Below, piece by piece: positions 17,929 through 26,621 of a stretch of 64,000 nucleotides of DNA; within the stretch, counting starts at the first letter, position 1; every line of letters starts with the position of its first letter. The translations under genes were made by a program, and so were the position numbers. This DNA is from Psychrobacter sp. P11F6 (GTDB lineage Bacteria; Pseudomonadota; Gammaproteobacteria; Pseudomonadales; Moraxellaceae): contig NZ_CM003594.1 in the NCBI RefSeq assembly GCF_001435295.1, positions 310,001 to 374,000 on the forward strand, written 5' to 3'. Under the pieces are notes generated by a model. That model was given only the letters and a program-made list of their open reading frames with translations. It had not been told where the DNA came from and did not search any database.

Positions 17929-18213
17929 ATGTTTACTATTAACCGCTTTTCGAAAACTGAGCACACTAATGTCGCTGATCTTGGTCGCCGTGTTATCTCC
18001 CCTTTTATTATCAGTGGGGTGATTATGATGGGTTTGACGGGTTGCGGTCAAAAAGGCAATCTATACCTCGCCGACGCTAGTAGCCAGACGGTTCAAGGAG
18101 CTACGGATAGCGCTGGCATACAGGGTAGTATCTATTCGACACAAGATGATGGTCATCAAGAAATGGATGATTTTAAGCTACCGGAACCCAGTGAAGACCC
18201 TAATGATTATTGA
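17929..18213 (+). CDS. lptM: LptM-like small lipoprotein
   Basis: A lipoprotein of about 94 residues. The lipobox and following residues, MGLTGCGQKGNLYLAD, match the LptM (YifL) signature GCGQKGPLYLP. LptM assists assembly of the LptD/LptE lipopolysaccharide translocon in the outer membrane. The chosen ATG gives a signal peptide with a charged n-region; an in-frame ATG 57 bases upstream would make an unusually long leader. After the core motif the protein is acidic and low in complexity. It precedes lysA-dapF-xerC, the usual genomic setting of this family. Confidence 0.8.
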   Translation: MFTINRFSKTEHTNVADLGRRVISPFIISGVIMMGLTGCGQKGNLYLADASSQTVQGATDSAGIQGSIYSTQDDGHQEMDDFKLPEPSEDPNDY

Positions 18214-18305
18214 TTTTGATTAAAAACTCAATGCCGTCAACGAGATTTCGGTGTGCACCCTAAGATTTTTTAACTTTGTAACCTGATGAAATTAGAGATG
18301 TTTAT

Positions 18306-19661
18306 ATGAGTCATTCTGAGCAACAAACTGGCGAATCTGTCACGATCCAAACTGAGCAAGGCTTGTATGTTAATCCTCAAGCTTTAACCGCTTATTTACC
18401 CGCGCTAGATTATCGCGATGGTGCATTGTATATGGAGCAAGTGAGTATTGATGATGTGGTTAAACACTATGGTACGCCTTGTTATGTGTACTCGAAACAA
18501 GCCATTTTGGATGTCTATCAAGCTTATAGCGATAGCTTTGCCAGTTTAACGCACCAGATTTGTTATGCGGTAAAAGCCAATTCTAATCTTGCAGTACTTG
18601 GTATATTGGCGCAAGCAGGCGCAGGGTTTGATATCGTCTCTCGTGGCGAGCTCATGCGCGTATTGGCGGCAGGTGGTGCTGCTTCACGTGTGGTGTTCTC
18701 AGGTGTGGGCAAGACTGATAGCGATATCGAGTATGCCCTGACCCAAGGTATTGGTTGTTTTAACGTTGAGTCAATCAGCGAGCTGACTTTGATTAATGAT
18801 GTAGCACAGAAATTGGATAAGCCTGCGCCAATTTCACTACGGGTTAATCCTAATGTCGACGCCAAAACGCATCCGTATATCTCAACAGGGTTAAAAGACA
18901 ATAAATTTGGTATCACCCACGAAGACGCGGTTGCCGTCTATGAGCAAGCGGCACAGTTATCCCATATTGATATCGTCGGTATTGACTGTCATATTGGTTC
19001 ACAGTTGACTGAAGTTGCGCCATTTGTCGCGGCTCTGGATAAAGTGATTGAGCTGATACACAACTTACGTGATAAAGGTATCGAGCTGCGTCATATTGAT
19101 TTAGGCGGTGGTTTGGGTGTGCGTTATATCGATGAGACACCAGTATCTATCGACGAGTTTGCTCAAGCGTTATTACCGAAACTTAGTGAGCTTGGCTTAA
19201 CGGTATTCTTTGAGCCAGGTCGCAGTATTGTGGCAAATGCTGGGGTATTATTGACCAAGGTTGATGTGCTAAAACCAACGGAGCATAAGAACTTTGCCAT
19301 TGTTGACGCAGCAATGAATGACTTGATTCGTCCGGCGTTATATCAAGCTGAAATGGCAGTCATTCCAAGTGTTTTGCCTGAGAATGGCATCGGCACTGAT
19401 GGCACGCAGCCATGGGATATCGTTGGCGCTATTTGCGAAACGGGTGATTTTTTAGCGAAAGACCGTTTATTGTCGCTCGCGGTAGGCGATGTTTTAGCAA
19501 TCACAGGCGCTGGTGCGTATGGCTTTACCATGAGTAGTAATTATAATTCACGCCCGCGTGCTAGTGAAGTAATGGTCGCCGATGATAGCCATCAACTGAT
19601 TCGCAAACGCGAAACCATTGAAGCGTTATATGCAGACGAAGTATTGTGGCAAGGTAAATAA
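18306..19661 (+). CDS. lysA: Diaminopimelate decarboxylase
   Basis: PLP enzyme converting meso-diaminopimelate to L-lysine, the last step of lysine synthesis. The PLP lysine is in CYAVKANSNLAVL. GAGFDIVSRGEL, HIGSQLTEVAPF, DLGGGLGVRY, EPGRSIVANAG, CETGDFLAKDR and GAYGFTMSSNYNSRPR complete the fold-type III signatures. The 451 residues include an N-terminal extension of about 30 compared with the usual 415-420. It forms a lysine/cell-wall cluster with dapF, which supplies its meso-diaminopimelate substrate, although a terminator and 269 bases separate the two. Confidence 0.97.
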   Translation: MSHSEQQTGESVTIQTEQGLYVNPQALTAYLPALDYRDGALYMEQVSIDDVVKHYGTPCYVYSKQAILDVYQAYSDSFASLTHQICYAVKANSNLAVLGILAQAGAGFDIVSRGELMRVLAAGGAASRVVFSGVGKTDSDIEYALTQGIGCFNVESISELTLINDVAQKLDKPAPISLRVNPNVDAKTHPYISTGLKDNKFGITHEDAVAVYEQAAQLSHIDIVGIDCHIGSQLTEVAPFVAALDKVIELIHNLRDKGIELRHIDLGGGLGVRYIDETPVSIDEFAQALLPKLSELGLTVFFEPGRSIVANAGVLLTKVDVLKPTEHKNFAIVDAAMNDLIRPALYQAEMAVIPSVLPENGIGTDGTQPWDIVGAICETGDFLAKDRLLSLAVGDVLAITGAGAYGFTMSSNYNSRPRASEVMVADDSHQLIRKRETIEALYADEVLWQGK

Positions 19662-19674
19662 ATCGGTGACCAAC

Positions 19675-19735
19675 AGATTTAGCCATTTTTAGCCCATTTA
19701 GGCGTTTTCGTTCAGATTGATGACATGCCCTAGAT
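19675..19735. repeat. Truncated family B repeat
   Basis: About 60 bases homologous to the right end of the full element at 63630-63805: the shared blocks are ATTTAGC, ATTTTTAG, CCATTTAG and the terminal GACATGCCCTAG followed by ATAAAAA. Only this end is present. It abuts the lysA terminator, which may partly derive from it. Confidence 0.65.
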
Positions 19736-19769
19736 AAAAAGCCCGTTGTCTTTGATGATGGGCTTTTTT
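19736..19769 (+). terminator. Terminator after lysA
   Basis: AAAAAGCCC pairs with GGGCTTTTTT around a 15-base loop that itself can fold, about 75 bases after the lysA stop. Confidence 0.8.
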
Positions 19770-19930
19770 ATGGCGTGCTCTAATGAGAGATGTCAGTTTG
19801 GCTTTACAAGGTGGATTTAGCATCGTGTTAACTTAGTATTTGATAGCGGTGATAGTTATGATAGTTATGATTGTATCTGGCAGCGTGCTAATATAAGACA
19901 TACATAAAAATAGGATAGGATAACAAGGAT

Positions 19931-20818
19931 ATGCTAATAGAATTTACGAAGATGCATGGTCTGGGCAATGATTTTATGGTCATCGATTTGGTGACTCAGC
20001 GCTTAGATTTGACCAAGGATTTGGTACAGTTACTGGGTGACCGTCATTTGGGTATTGGCTTTGATCAGCTGCTCGTCGTTGAGCCACCGATGCGTCCTGA
20101 CGTTGATTTTAGTTATCGCATTTTTAATGCTGATGGGTCAGAAGTTGAGCAGTGCGGTAATGGTGCGCGCTGTTTTGCCCGTTTTGTGCAAGCGCGTAAA
20201 CTGTCATTTAAACAGCGTTTGCGTGTTGAGACGGCGAGCGGCATCATTTCATTGACCACTGATCGTTATGGCTGGGTCGAAGTCGATATGGGTAAGCCTA
20301 AGTTTGAACCAAGCGAGATTCCTTTTACCCCCAGAGCCACGACCAAAATCCAAAATACCTATCATCTCGATGTAAATGGCACTCCTGTACAGCTTTATGT
20401 TGCCAATATGGGCAACCCGCATGCCGTTATCAAAGTTGATAACGTGCTCGATGCCGACGTTGAAACCTTAGGCAAAGCCATCGAATCGCATCCCGCCTTT
20501 CCTGACCGTGTCAATGTTGGCTTTATGCAAGTGATGAATCAGCGTCACATTCGTCTGCGTGTCTATGAGCGCGGTGTCGGTGAGACACAAGCCTGTGGTA
20601 CTGGCGCTTGTGCCGCAGTGGCTGTTGGTATCCGTGAAGGTTGGCTCGATGAAGGCGAAGACATACGCGCGCAGCTTTATGGTGGCAGTATGATTATCAA
20701 ATGGCAGCCGGGTTATTCAGTGATGATGACCGGTCCGACCGCCTTTGTTTACGAAGGCGTATTTAGCCCAGATGGTCTGATGGCACAAGCGGGCATCAAG
20801 CCCAATCCAGAAGGCTAA
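19931..20818 (+). CDS. dapF: Diaminopimelate epimerase
   Basis: Converts LL- to meso-diaminopimelate for lysine and peptidoglycan synthesis without a cofactor. The 295 residues start MLIEFTKMHGLGNDFMVID. The two catalytic cysteines are seen in EQCGNGARCFARF and in GETQACGTGACAAV, and NMGNPHAV lies between them. AAGGAT precedes the ATG. The last base of its stop codon is the first base of the xerC ATG, so the two are translationally linked as in the dapF-xerC gene pair of other gammaproteobacteria. Confidence 0.97.
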   Translation: MLIEFTKMHGLGNDFMVIDLVTQRLDLTKDLVQLLGDRHLGIGFDQLLVVEPPMRPDVDFSYRIFNADGSEVEQCGNGARCFARFVQARKLSFKQRLRVETASGIISLTTDRYGWVEVDMGKPKFEPSEIPFTPRATTKIQNTYHLDVNGTPVQLYVANMGNPHAVIKVDNVLDADVETLGKAIESHPAFPDRVNVGFMQVMNQRHIRLRVYERGVGETQACGTGACAAVAVGIREGWLDEGEDIRAQLYGGSMIIKWQPGYSVMMTGPTAFVYEGVFSPDGLMAQAGIKPNPEG

Positions 20819-21867
20819 TGGATAATAGGGCTATGTCCAATAAAAACAATCATACGATGGAACCTACTTCAGATTCTGAGGCAAAAGCATGGCTATCAGT
20901 CGAGCACGCCGCAGCTATAGAGTCGGATGATGCGTTACGTGATTTGTTAGCGCCCGTGCATCGTTGGCTTAATGTCCTGTCGGTGCGCAATCACTCGCCG
21001 CATACGTTGACCGCTTATTTTGCAGGACTGAACCAATTGGCGCTATTTTTACGTGGGAAACGCCTGACGTGGACGCGCTGTGATAAACGCCAATTAGCCC
21101 AGCATATTAGCCAACGCTTGGATGAAGACAAGCTGGCACTTGCTAGCGTCCAGCAAGAGCTGTCAGCCATTCGCCATTTTTATGGCTGGCTGATAGAAGA
21201 GGATTTAGCACGTATTAACCCAACGACTGGCTATCAGCTCAAACGTAGTCCTCGACCGCTACCGTCTATCGCTGATGTTGATTTGCTCACTCAGCTGCTT
21301 GACCAAGAGATGCCTGATACACCGGAACAAGCGCGCCTATGGCTGCGTGATAAGGCGATGTTTGAATTGCTTTATAGCAGCGGTCTGCGCGTAGGTGAGT
21401 TGGTCGCGTTGGATATGGTCGATGTAGATTTGTCAGACCTGCGCGTGCGCGTGACAGGTAAAGGCAATAAAACGCGTTTGGTGCCGTTAGGTGTCAAGGC
21501 AGCAGAAGCGATTAGCCGTTATCTACCGCATCGTAATCTGTGGGTGGAGCAAATGGACAGCGCATTATTTATTAGTGAAAAATTGGGTACGCGTTTATCG
21601 ACACGGGCAGTGCAGCAGCGTCTCAAGGTTGCGGCTACCCGTGCCGGCATCGCACAAAATATGTATCCGCATCTATTGCGTCATTGTTTTGCCTCGCACA
21701 TGCTGTCGGGCAGTGGCGATTTGCGCGCGGTGCAAGAAATGCTTGGGCATAGCGATATCAGTACCACGCAAATTTATACCCATGTCGATTTTGCTAAGCT
21801 CACGCAAGTCTATGATCGCGCTCATCCGCGCGCGACTCATACACGGACCGAAGAAAACAACACCTAA
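20818..21867 (+). CDS. xerC: Tyrosine recombinase XerC
   Basis: Site-specific recombinase that works with XerD at dif to resolve chromosome dimers. The 349 residues hold an N-terminal SAM-like DNA-binding domain (about 45-145) and a catalytic domain with the full set R191, K215, H285, R288, H311 and nucleophile Y320 (in TTQIYTHV). An N-terminal extension of about 40 residues distinguishes it from E. coli XerC (298). The start overlaps the dapF stop by one base; another ATG lies five codons later. Context with dapF supports XerC over XerD or a phage integrase. Confidence 0.95.
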   Translation: MDNRAMSNKNNHTMEPTSDSEAKAWLSVEHAAAIESDDALRDLLAPVHRWLNVLSVRNHSPHTLTAYFAGLNQLALFLRGKRLTWTRCDKRQLAQHISQRLDEDKLALASVQQELSAIRHFYGWLIEEDLARINPTTGYQLKRSPRPLPSIADVDLLTQLLDQEMPDTPEQARLWLRDKAMFELLYSSGLRVGELVALDMVDVDLSDLRVRVTGKGNKTRLVPLGVKAAEAISRYLPHRNLWVEQMDSALFISEKLGTRLSTRAVQQRLKVAATRAGIAQNMYPHLLRHCFASHMLSGSGDLRAVQEMLGHSDISTTQIYTHVDFAKLTQVYDRAHPRATHTRTEENNT

Positions 21868-21908
21868 TATTCGATATTCAATACTTACTATTCAATATTG
21901 AAATTGAC

Positions 21909-22808
21909 TTACGCCAAACGATGACAATCAAAAATGGGCATTTTTTGGCGGCCTTGCTGTTGATTTTGTTTATCTAAGGTTGCCAATACCATAGCATAAT
22001 CTTGGTTTTTTTCGTTACCCGTGGTTTTATCTAGTGCACTTGCATCATAGCTGTTAATAATTGTGCCATCAAAAGCTGTAATAGTGGTATGCCCCCACGT
22101 TTGACGGATATCACCGTTTTTGTAAACATGGTCGCCGCCTTGTGCTGCGCCAATGACCATGCACTGACTGTCTAACGCCCGTGCGCAAAGTAACAGCGAC
22201 CAGTGTGCTTGCCCCGTTAAGTAAGTAAATGCCGATGGCGCACTTAATAGGTCAGCGCCTGCTTGACGTAAGCGCTGTGCCAATGCGGGAAAACGCAAAT
22301 CAAAACAAACCATCATACCCAGTTGATAAGCAGCATAATCACTCTCTACTGTTGCAACTACAGTCTGTGTACCGGGCTCAAACGTCGCCGCTTCATTATA
22401 GCTGCCATGTTTATCTGCTACCGTCGCCGTGAATAGATGAATTTTGTCATAGCGTGCCACTCGCGTGCCATCAGGGGCAAATAGCTGACTGACTTGGCGC
22501 AGTCTGCCATCAGGCACGATGACGCCATCAGGGCGATAAGGGCAGGGCAGTGAGCCTGCCAGCACATAGACACCGTAAGTACTGGCATAGTTTGCTATCG
22601 TCGCTGATAGCGCATCAAAGCGCTCTGCGGTGGCAAATTGCTCGCCCATGCTACAGCAGTTTTCAGGTAAGACAACAAGATGAGCACCTTGATGACTGGC
22701 ATCGCTGATGGCAGATTTTATAGTCGCTATGTTCTTTTCGATGTCTTGCTGGCTATTCATTTGAATCGCAGCAGTGACAAGGTGCGGTTTATTTGCTTGG
22801 TCATTCAT
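21909..22808 (-). CDS. Carbon-nitrogen hydrolase (nitrilase family, Nit1/deaminated glutathione amidase-like)
   Basis: A 299-residue amidohydrolase with the catalytic triad E49 (LPENC), K122 (YDKIHLF) and C168 (MVCFDLRFP). The YDKIHLFTATV and VCFDLRFPALAQRLRQ segments place it in the Nit branch, whose characterised members hydrolyse deaminated glutathione as metabolite repair. Cytoplasmic, with no signal peptide. It is convergent with xerC, 41 bases away. The substrate is a family-level inference. Confidence 0.85.
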   Translation of the reverse strand: MNDQANKPHLVTAAIQMNSQQDIEKNIATIKSAISDASHQGAHLVVLPENCCSMGEQFATAERFDALSATIANYASTYGVYVLAGSLPCPYRPDGVIVPDGRLRQVSQLFAPDGTRVARYDKIHLFTATVADKHGSYNEAATFEPGTQTVVATVESDYAAYQLGMMVCFDLRFPALAQRLRQAGADLLSAPSAFTYLTGQAHWSLLLCARALDSQCMVIGAAQGGDHVYKNGDIRQTWGHTTITAFDGTIINSYDASALDKTTGNEKNQDYAMVLATLDKQNQQQGRQKMPIFDCHRLA

Positions 22809-23121
22809 CGTATTATTCTCGGTTAATGTTGAGAGTGATTCAATTGACTCGAAGGTTTTGTGTCATGTACCTTGTATTTTTTATACAGCCTTATTATTAT
22901 CAACAAGATTTGGTTGTTTATTGTTTAGCAGTTCATGCTAAAACGGTCAAATTTATAGAGTTTTATAAGTAGAGAGCAATAAGCGTATTGGGTCGTCTAT
23001 AAATTATCATAGCAAAATTGCCACGAAAAATGCTATCGTCATGTCCTGATAACGTTAAATCGCTACTTTAAGTGGCAACATATATAGACTATCACCAGTA
23101 TCGGAGTGTAATAAGCCACCC
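22809..23121. other. Intergenic region upstream of rpoN
   Basis: About 310 AT-rich bases between divergent genes. No gene, RNA or convincing promoter pair was recognised. Confidence 0.3.
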
Positions 23122-24771
23122 ATGAGTATGTCTTTCGGATTGGCGACCACGCTGAGCACCTCACAAAAACTGACCCCGCAAATGCAGCAAGCCATTAAAT
23201 TGCTGCAACTCTCTAGTCTTGAGCTTGCGCAAGAAGTTCAGGCCAAGCTGGATAGTAATCCATTGCTTGAACGTATTGAGGATGATGAAGATGAATACGA
23301 TTATGGCAGCGGCGATAGAGTAGATGAGTCATTGACACTTGATAGCTGGAACCAGAGTACTGATTCATTTAGCGTAAGCCCTGAGAGTAATACCCATACC
23401 TCTGAACCAGATGAAGACTTTAGTGATAGCTTGGACAAATTACAGCAAACCAGTATCGATGATGGTGCCATAGACAATCATACGATGGATAGTGACGACT
23501 ATAGTAGCTTTGAAAGTAGTGTTGATAGCAGCAACTATGCATCTACGCCGAGCAGTTCGGGGAGCAAAAGTGACGAGGATTTTGATAGTTATCAGGGCGG
23601 CACCTCTGCCACCATACAAGACCATGTGCGCTGGCAGCTGAACTTCAAGCATCTCTCAGAAGCGGACATGTTGATTGCAACCTATCTGATGGATTCTATG
23701 GATAACATGGGTTTTGTGCGGCTTGATATCGATGAGCTGTTGCAAAGCTTCGATACCATGGCAAGTTTTTATCAATGGGATGAATCTGTTGAGCACGATG
23801 AAGTCATGGCTGTTTTACGGGTTATTCAGTCTTGCGATCCGCTGGGTGTCGGGGCGCGAAATCTCAGTGAGTGCCTAGCGATTCAGTTGTCCAAGCTCGA
23901 TGCAAATACTGACCATCTAAAAGAAGCGCAAGCATTATTGTCAGCCAGTGAGCATTTGGTGAGCAATAACATCAAAGCATTGACTGAGCGGACTGGACTC
24001 GCGCCTGCACAGATTACCCCCGCGCTTAACTTGCTGCGTACCTTGAATCCGTCACCTGGCTTGCTATTTCAAAGCAGCCAACCAGACTATACTCAGTCGC
24101 CAGCCAGCTATGATATTCCTGATGTTTTGGTCACGCCTATGCGTCGGCATCAGAGTCAGACGATTTCAGATACATCGACGCAGCAGGACGGCTGGTATGT
24201 GCGCCTCAATCCTGACACCATGCCAAAGCTAAGAATCAATCAAGAATATGCCAATTTGGTGAAGCGCGGTGATGACAGCCCCGACAATCAATATCTGCGT
24301 GAAAACCTCACCGATGCCCGCTTGTTTATTCGTAGTATCGAAGAGCGTAATCAAAACTTATTAAAAGTGGCAACCAGTATCGTGCGTTATCAGCAAGAGT
24401 TCTTGCAGCATGGCGCGACTGCCATGCAACCGCTCATCCTAAAAGCCATTGCGGAAGAAGTGGATTTGCACGAATCGACCGTCTCGCGTCTAACCACCAG
24501 TAAAACAATTTTGACGCCGCAGGGATTATTTTCACTTAAGCATTTCTTTTCATCTCATGTCAGCAGTACCGACGGCGATATTTCATCGACTGCCATTAGT
24601 GCCATGATTAAGCAATTGATAGCCGATGAAGATGCCAAAAAGCCATTATCTGACAGTCGCATAAAAGATTGTTTATTATCCGAAGGTATCGATATCGCCA
24701 GAAGAACCGTGGCCAAATATCGTGAAGCAATGAATATTGGCTCGTCTACTCAGCGTAAACAGAAATATTAA
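23122..24771 (+). CDS. rpoN: RNA polymerase sigma-54 factor
   Basis: Directs RNA polymerase to -24/-12 promoters that need AAA+ enhancer-binding activators. The 549 residues show region I (LTPQMQQAIKLLQLSSLELAQEV), a long acidic Ser/Asp-rich region II at about 50-155, the core-binding domain, and a C-terminal HTH with the RpoN box ARRTVAKYRE at about 526-535. Region II is longer and more acidic than in E. coli. The start could be two codons later (second ATG). A ribosome hibernation factor gene follows, the usual neighbour. Confidence 0.97.
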   Translation: MSMSFGLATTLSTSQKLTPQMQQAIKLLQLSSLELAQEVQAKLDSNPLLERIEDDEDEYDYGSGDRVDESLTLDSWNQSTDSFSVSPESNTHTSEPDEDFSDSLDKLQQTSIDDGAIDNHTMDSDDYSSFESSVDSSNYASTPSSSGSKSDEDFDSYQGGTSATIQDHVRWQLNFKHLSEADMLIATYLMDSMDNMGFVRLDIDELLQSFDTMASFYQWDESVEHDEVMAVLRVIQSCDPLGVGARNLSECLAIQLSKLDANTDHLKEAQALLSASEHLVSNNIKALTERTGLAPAQITPALNLLRTLNPSPGLLFQSSQPDYTQSPASYDIPDVLVTPMRRHQSQTISDTSTQQDGWYVRLNPDTMPKLRINQEYANLVKRGDDSPDNQYLRENLTDARLFIRSIEERNQNLLKVATSIVRYQQEFLQHGATAMQPLILKAIAEEVDLHESTVSRLTTSKTILTPQGLFSLKHFFSSHVSSTDGDISSTAISAMIKQLIADEDAKKPLSDSRIKDCLLSEGIDIARRTVAKYREAMNIGSSTQRKQKY

Positions 24772-25199
24772 ATGTCACAATTCAATGAGTTAAGAGAAGA
24801 ATCGTGCTATCGCTAATATATTTCTTGATAAATATAAAAAATAAAATTTTCTGATTATATAGAAACATTTAGGAAACAACCGCTTTTATTACATTTAATT
24901 ACACTTTACTGTCTTGCTACTATTCGATATTCATGACAAATTAGAGTCATACCAACAACGAAATCTAAGTGTCGATTTAGCGTATTTACTTATCTCATTA
25001 ATCAAAATGACAACGAAAGGACACGTTCGATTTTTGCTAAAGACATCGATTACTAAAGGCGCTGATCAATAAAGATACCCCATTCATTGTTGGTAAGGCA
25101 GGGTGAAAAAGCAGGAATGCTGGCTCATCTGTTGATTGTAAGCAACAACGTAAGCAACAACGTAGGCAACAATGTAAGTCATAATAAAAGGACAATAAT
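24772..25199. other. Intergenic region between rpoN and hpf
   Basis: A 428-base AT-rich gap, long for genes often co-transcribed in other species. It contains a 12-base tandem repeat at its right end (listed separately). No gene seen. The length suggests hpf has its own promoter here. Confidence 0.4.
25138..25185. repeat. 12-base tandem repeat upstream of hpf
   Basis: Four consecutive units of GTAAGCAACAAC, the first two identical and the last two diverged, end 15 bases before the hpf start and would lie in its 5' leader. Confidence 0.75.
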
Positions 25200-25568
25200 A
25201 TGAATGTTTCTATCAGTGGTCACCATATCAGTGTTACCGACGCTATGAACACAGCTGTTCAAGAAAAACTTGATAAAATTGGTCGTCATTTTGATCAAAT
25301 TCAAAGTATTCAAGTCATTTTATCATTAGATAACAGCGGTGCTATAAAGAGCCATAAGGCTGAAGCGATTATGCGAGTCTCGGGTAAAGAGATGTTTGTC
25401 CAAGCGCTTGACGATGATATGTATAAAGCCATTAACGAGATGGCAGACAAACTTGATAGACAAGTACGCAAGTACAAAACCAAGTTGGAGAGCAAAAAGA
25501 CTCAAGGTGCTGGGCGTGATGGACGCTATGAAGAGCTGATGACAGACGATGCTGCTCCAGCAGTTTAA
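25200..25568 (+). CDS. hpf: Ribosome hibernation promoting factor (short form)
   Basis: Binds the 30S subunit and promotes 100S ribosome dimers in stationary phase. The 122 residues have the S30AE fold: MNVSISGHHISVTDAM, EKLDKIGRHFDQI, and AEAIMRVSGKEMFVQALDDDMYKAINEMADKLDRQVRKYK. It is the short, single-domain type with a small acidic tail, not the long form with a dimerisation domain. AAAGGAC before the ATG gives the start. Position after rpoN matches other gammaproteobacteria. Confidence 0.95.
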   Translation: MNVSISGHHISVTDAMNTAVQEKLDKIGRHFDQIQSIQVILSLDNSGAIKSHKAEAIMRVSGKEMFVQALDDDMYKAINEMADKLDRQVRKYKTKLESKKTQGAGRDGRYEELMTDDAAPAV

Positions 25569-25677
25569 TGTTATAGAGTTTAGGATATTTAAAGGTTAAT
25601 GATTACTGGCTGATGAAATAATAAATAGTATAAGTAGCCGCATTTTTAGATATCTCTAAATGACATTGCCTAAAACG

Positions 25678-25717
25678 GAAAAAGACCTCGAACGTTTGCT
25701 ACGTTGAGGTCTTTTTT
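25678..25717 (+). terminator. Terminator after hpf
   Basis: AAAAAGACCTC pairs with GAGGTCTTTTTT around an inner CGAACG/CGTTG-type stem, about 110 bases after the hpf stop. The convergent thiS could also use it. Confidence 0.85.
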
Positions 25718-25805
25718 ATGAGCAATTATTTTTTAAAAACTCATCTTTAAATACATTTCTTTAAGCACATTTGTTTTCAAATCAATAGATCATTATTTTA
25801 GCTAA

Positions 25806-26006
25806 TTAGCCACCACCGACTGCTTGCACCACTTCGATATTCATACCTTCAGCGATACTTAATTGGGCAAGCTCACTCTTTGGAATCAGTTCGCCATCGA
25901 CTTCTACTGCGTAACGACCTTGGCTAAGACCAAGCTCATTGATGACTAATTGCACGGTCTGATGGGTAGTCTGTAGTTTCTTACCATTAACGATAATGGT
26001 ACTCAT
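25806..26006 (-). CDS. thiS: Sulfur carrier protein ThiS
   Basis: A 66-residue ubiquitin-like protein whose C-terminal Gly-Gly (ending AVGGG) is adenylated and thiocarboxylated to carry sulfur to thiazole synthase ThiG. MSTIIVNGKKLQT at the start and GRYAVEVDGELIPKSE in the middle are typical. GGAGT precedes the ATG. The partner thiG lies about 25 kb away at 51.1 kb, so the thiamine genes are split in this genome. Confidence 0.93.
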   Translation of the reverse strand: MSTIIVNGKKLQTTHQTVQLVINELGLSQGRYAVEVDGELIPKSELAQLSIAEGMNIEVVQAVGGG

Positions 26007-26046
26007 AAAATATACTCCTTAATGATTTTTTATCCTTTTGTACGTA

Positions 26047-26099
26047 CTAAGGCGTATCCTCATTTTTAGCTCCATTTTCAAAATGAGGATACGCTATAG
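26047..26099. repeat. Minimal family B element / perfect inverted repeat
   Basis: A 53-bp palindrome with 15-bp perfect arms (GCGTATCCTCATTTT and its complement) around a 13-base loop. The outer ends CTAAGGCGTATCCTCA and TGAGGATACGCTATAG are near-identical to the family B terminal repeats (CTAGGGCGTGTCCTCA type). It looks like a family B element deleted down to its two ends. It lies just downstream of the DUF423 gene on the minus strand and can act as a transcription terminator there. Confidence 0.65.
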
Positions 26100-26130
26100 A
26101 GTGCAATTTACTTATTGTTTGATCGATTGG

Positions 26131-26508
26131 TTATTTTGCGACCAATTTGTTCATCTTAAATGATGACACTGCTAGCCATAGCCAGCCTGCAATCATTAGT
26201 ACGCCTCCAATAGGCGTGATCGCGCCAAACCAAAGTGGTGCGCCAAGTGTCATCGCATATAAGCTACCAGCAAATATGATAATGCCAATTTGTAATAGCC
26301 ATGCAGTGATTTGAGTAGCATATTTCATGCGAATAAACAGACCAACCAGTAATAAACCCAGCGCATGTATAAACAAATAAAGTGTTGCAGTGTGCCACCA
26401 TTCGAGTTGTTGAGCACTGGCGATGTTTTTTAGGCCATGCGCCCCAAACGCCCCTAAAGCGACGGCGATGGCCATATTGATCGCCGCAATACCTATCCAA
26501 TTTAACAT
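26131..26508 (-). CDS. DUF423 family small membrane protein (YgdD-like)
   Basis: A 125-residue inner-membrane protein with about four transmembrane helices (residues 3-23, 40-60, 68-87, 95-115). ALGAFGAHGL near the N terminus and LGAPLWFGAITPIGG are characteristic of DUF423/YgdD. The molecular function of the family is unknown. Monocistronic between thiS and rpoH. Confidence 0.88.
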   Translation of the reverse strand: MLNWIGIAAINMAIAVALGAFGAHGLKNIASAQQLEWWHTATLYLFIHALGLLLVGLFIRMKYATQITAWLLQIGIIIFAGSLYAMTLGAPLWFGAITPIGGVLMIAGWLWLAVSSFKMNKLVAK

Positions 26509-26621
26509 GACAAACTCGTATTATTGAAAACTATAGCTGTTGAAAGCCAATTATTCCTGACAGGTAGTGACTATTTACAGGTAACAGCTATTTACAGGTA
26601 GTAATTATTGACAAGTAATAA

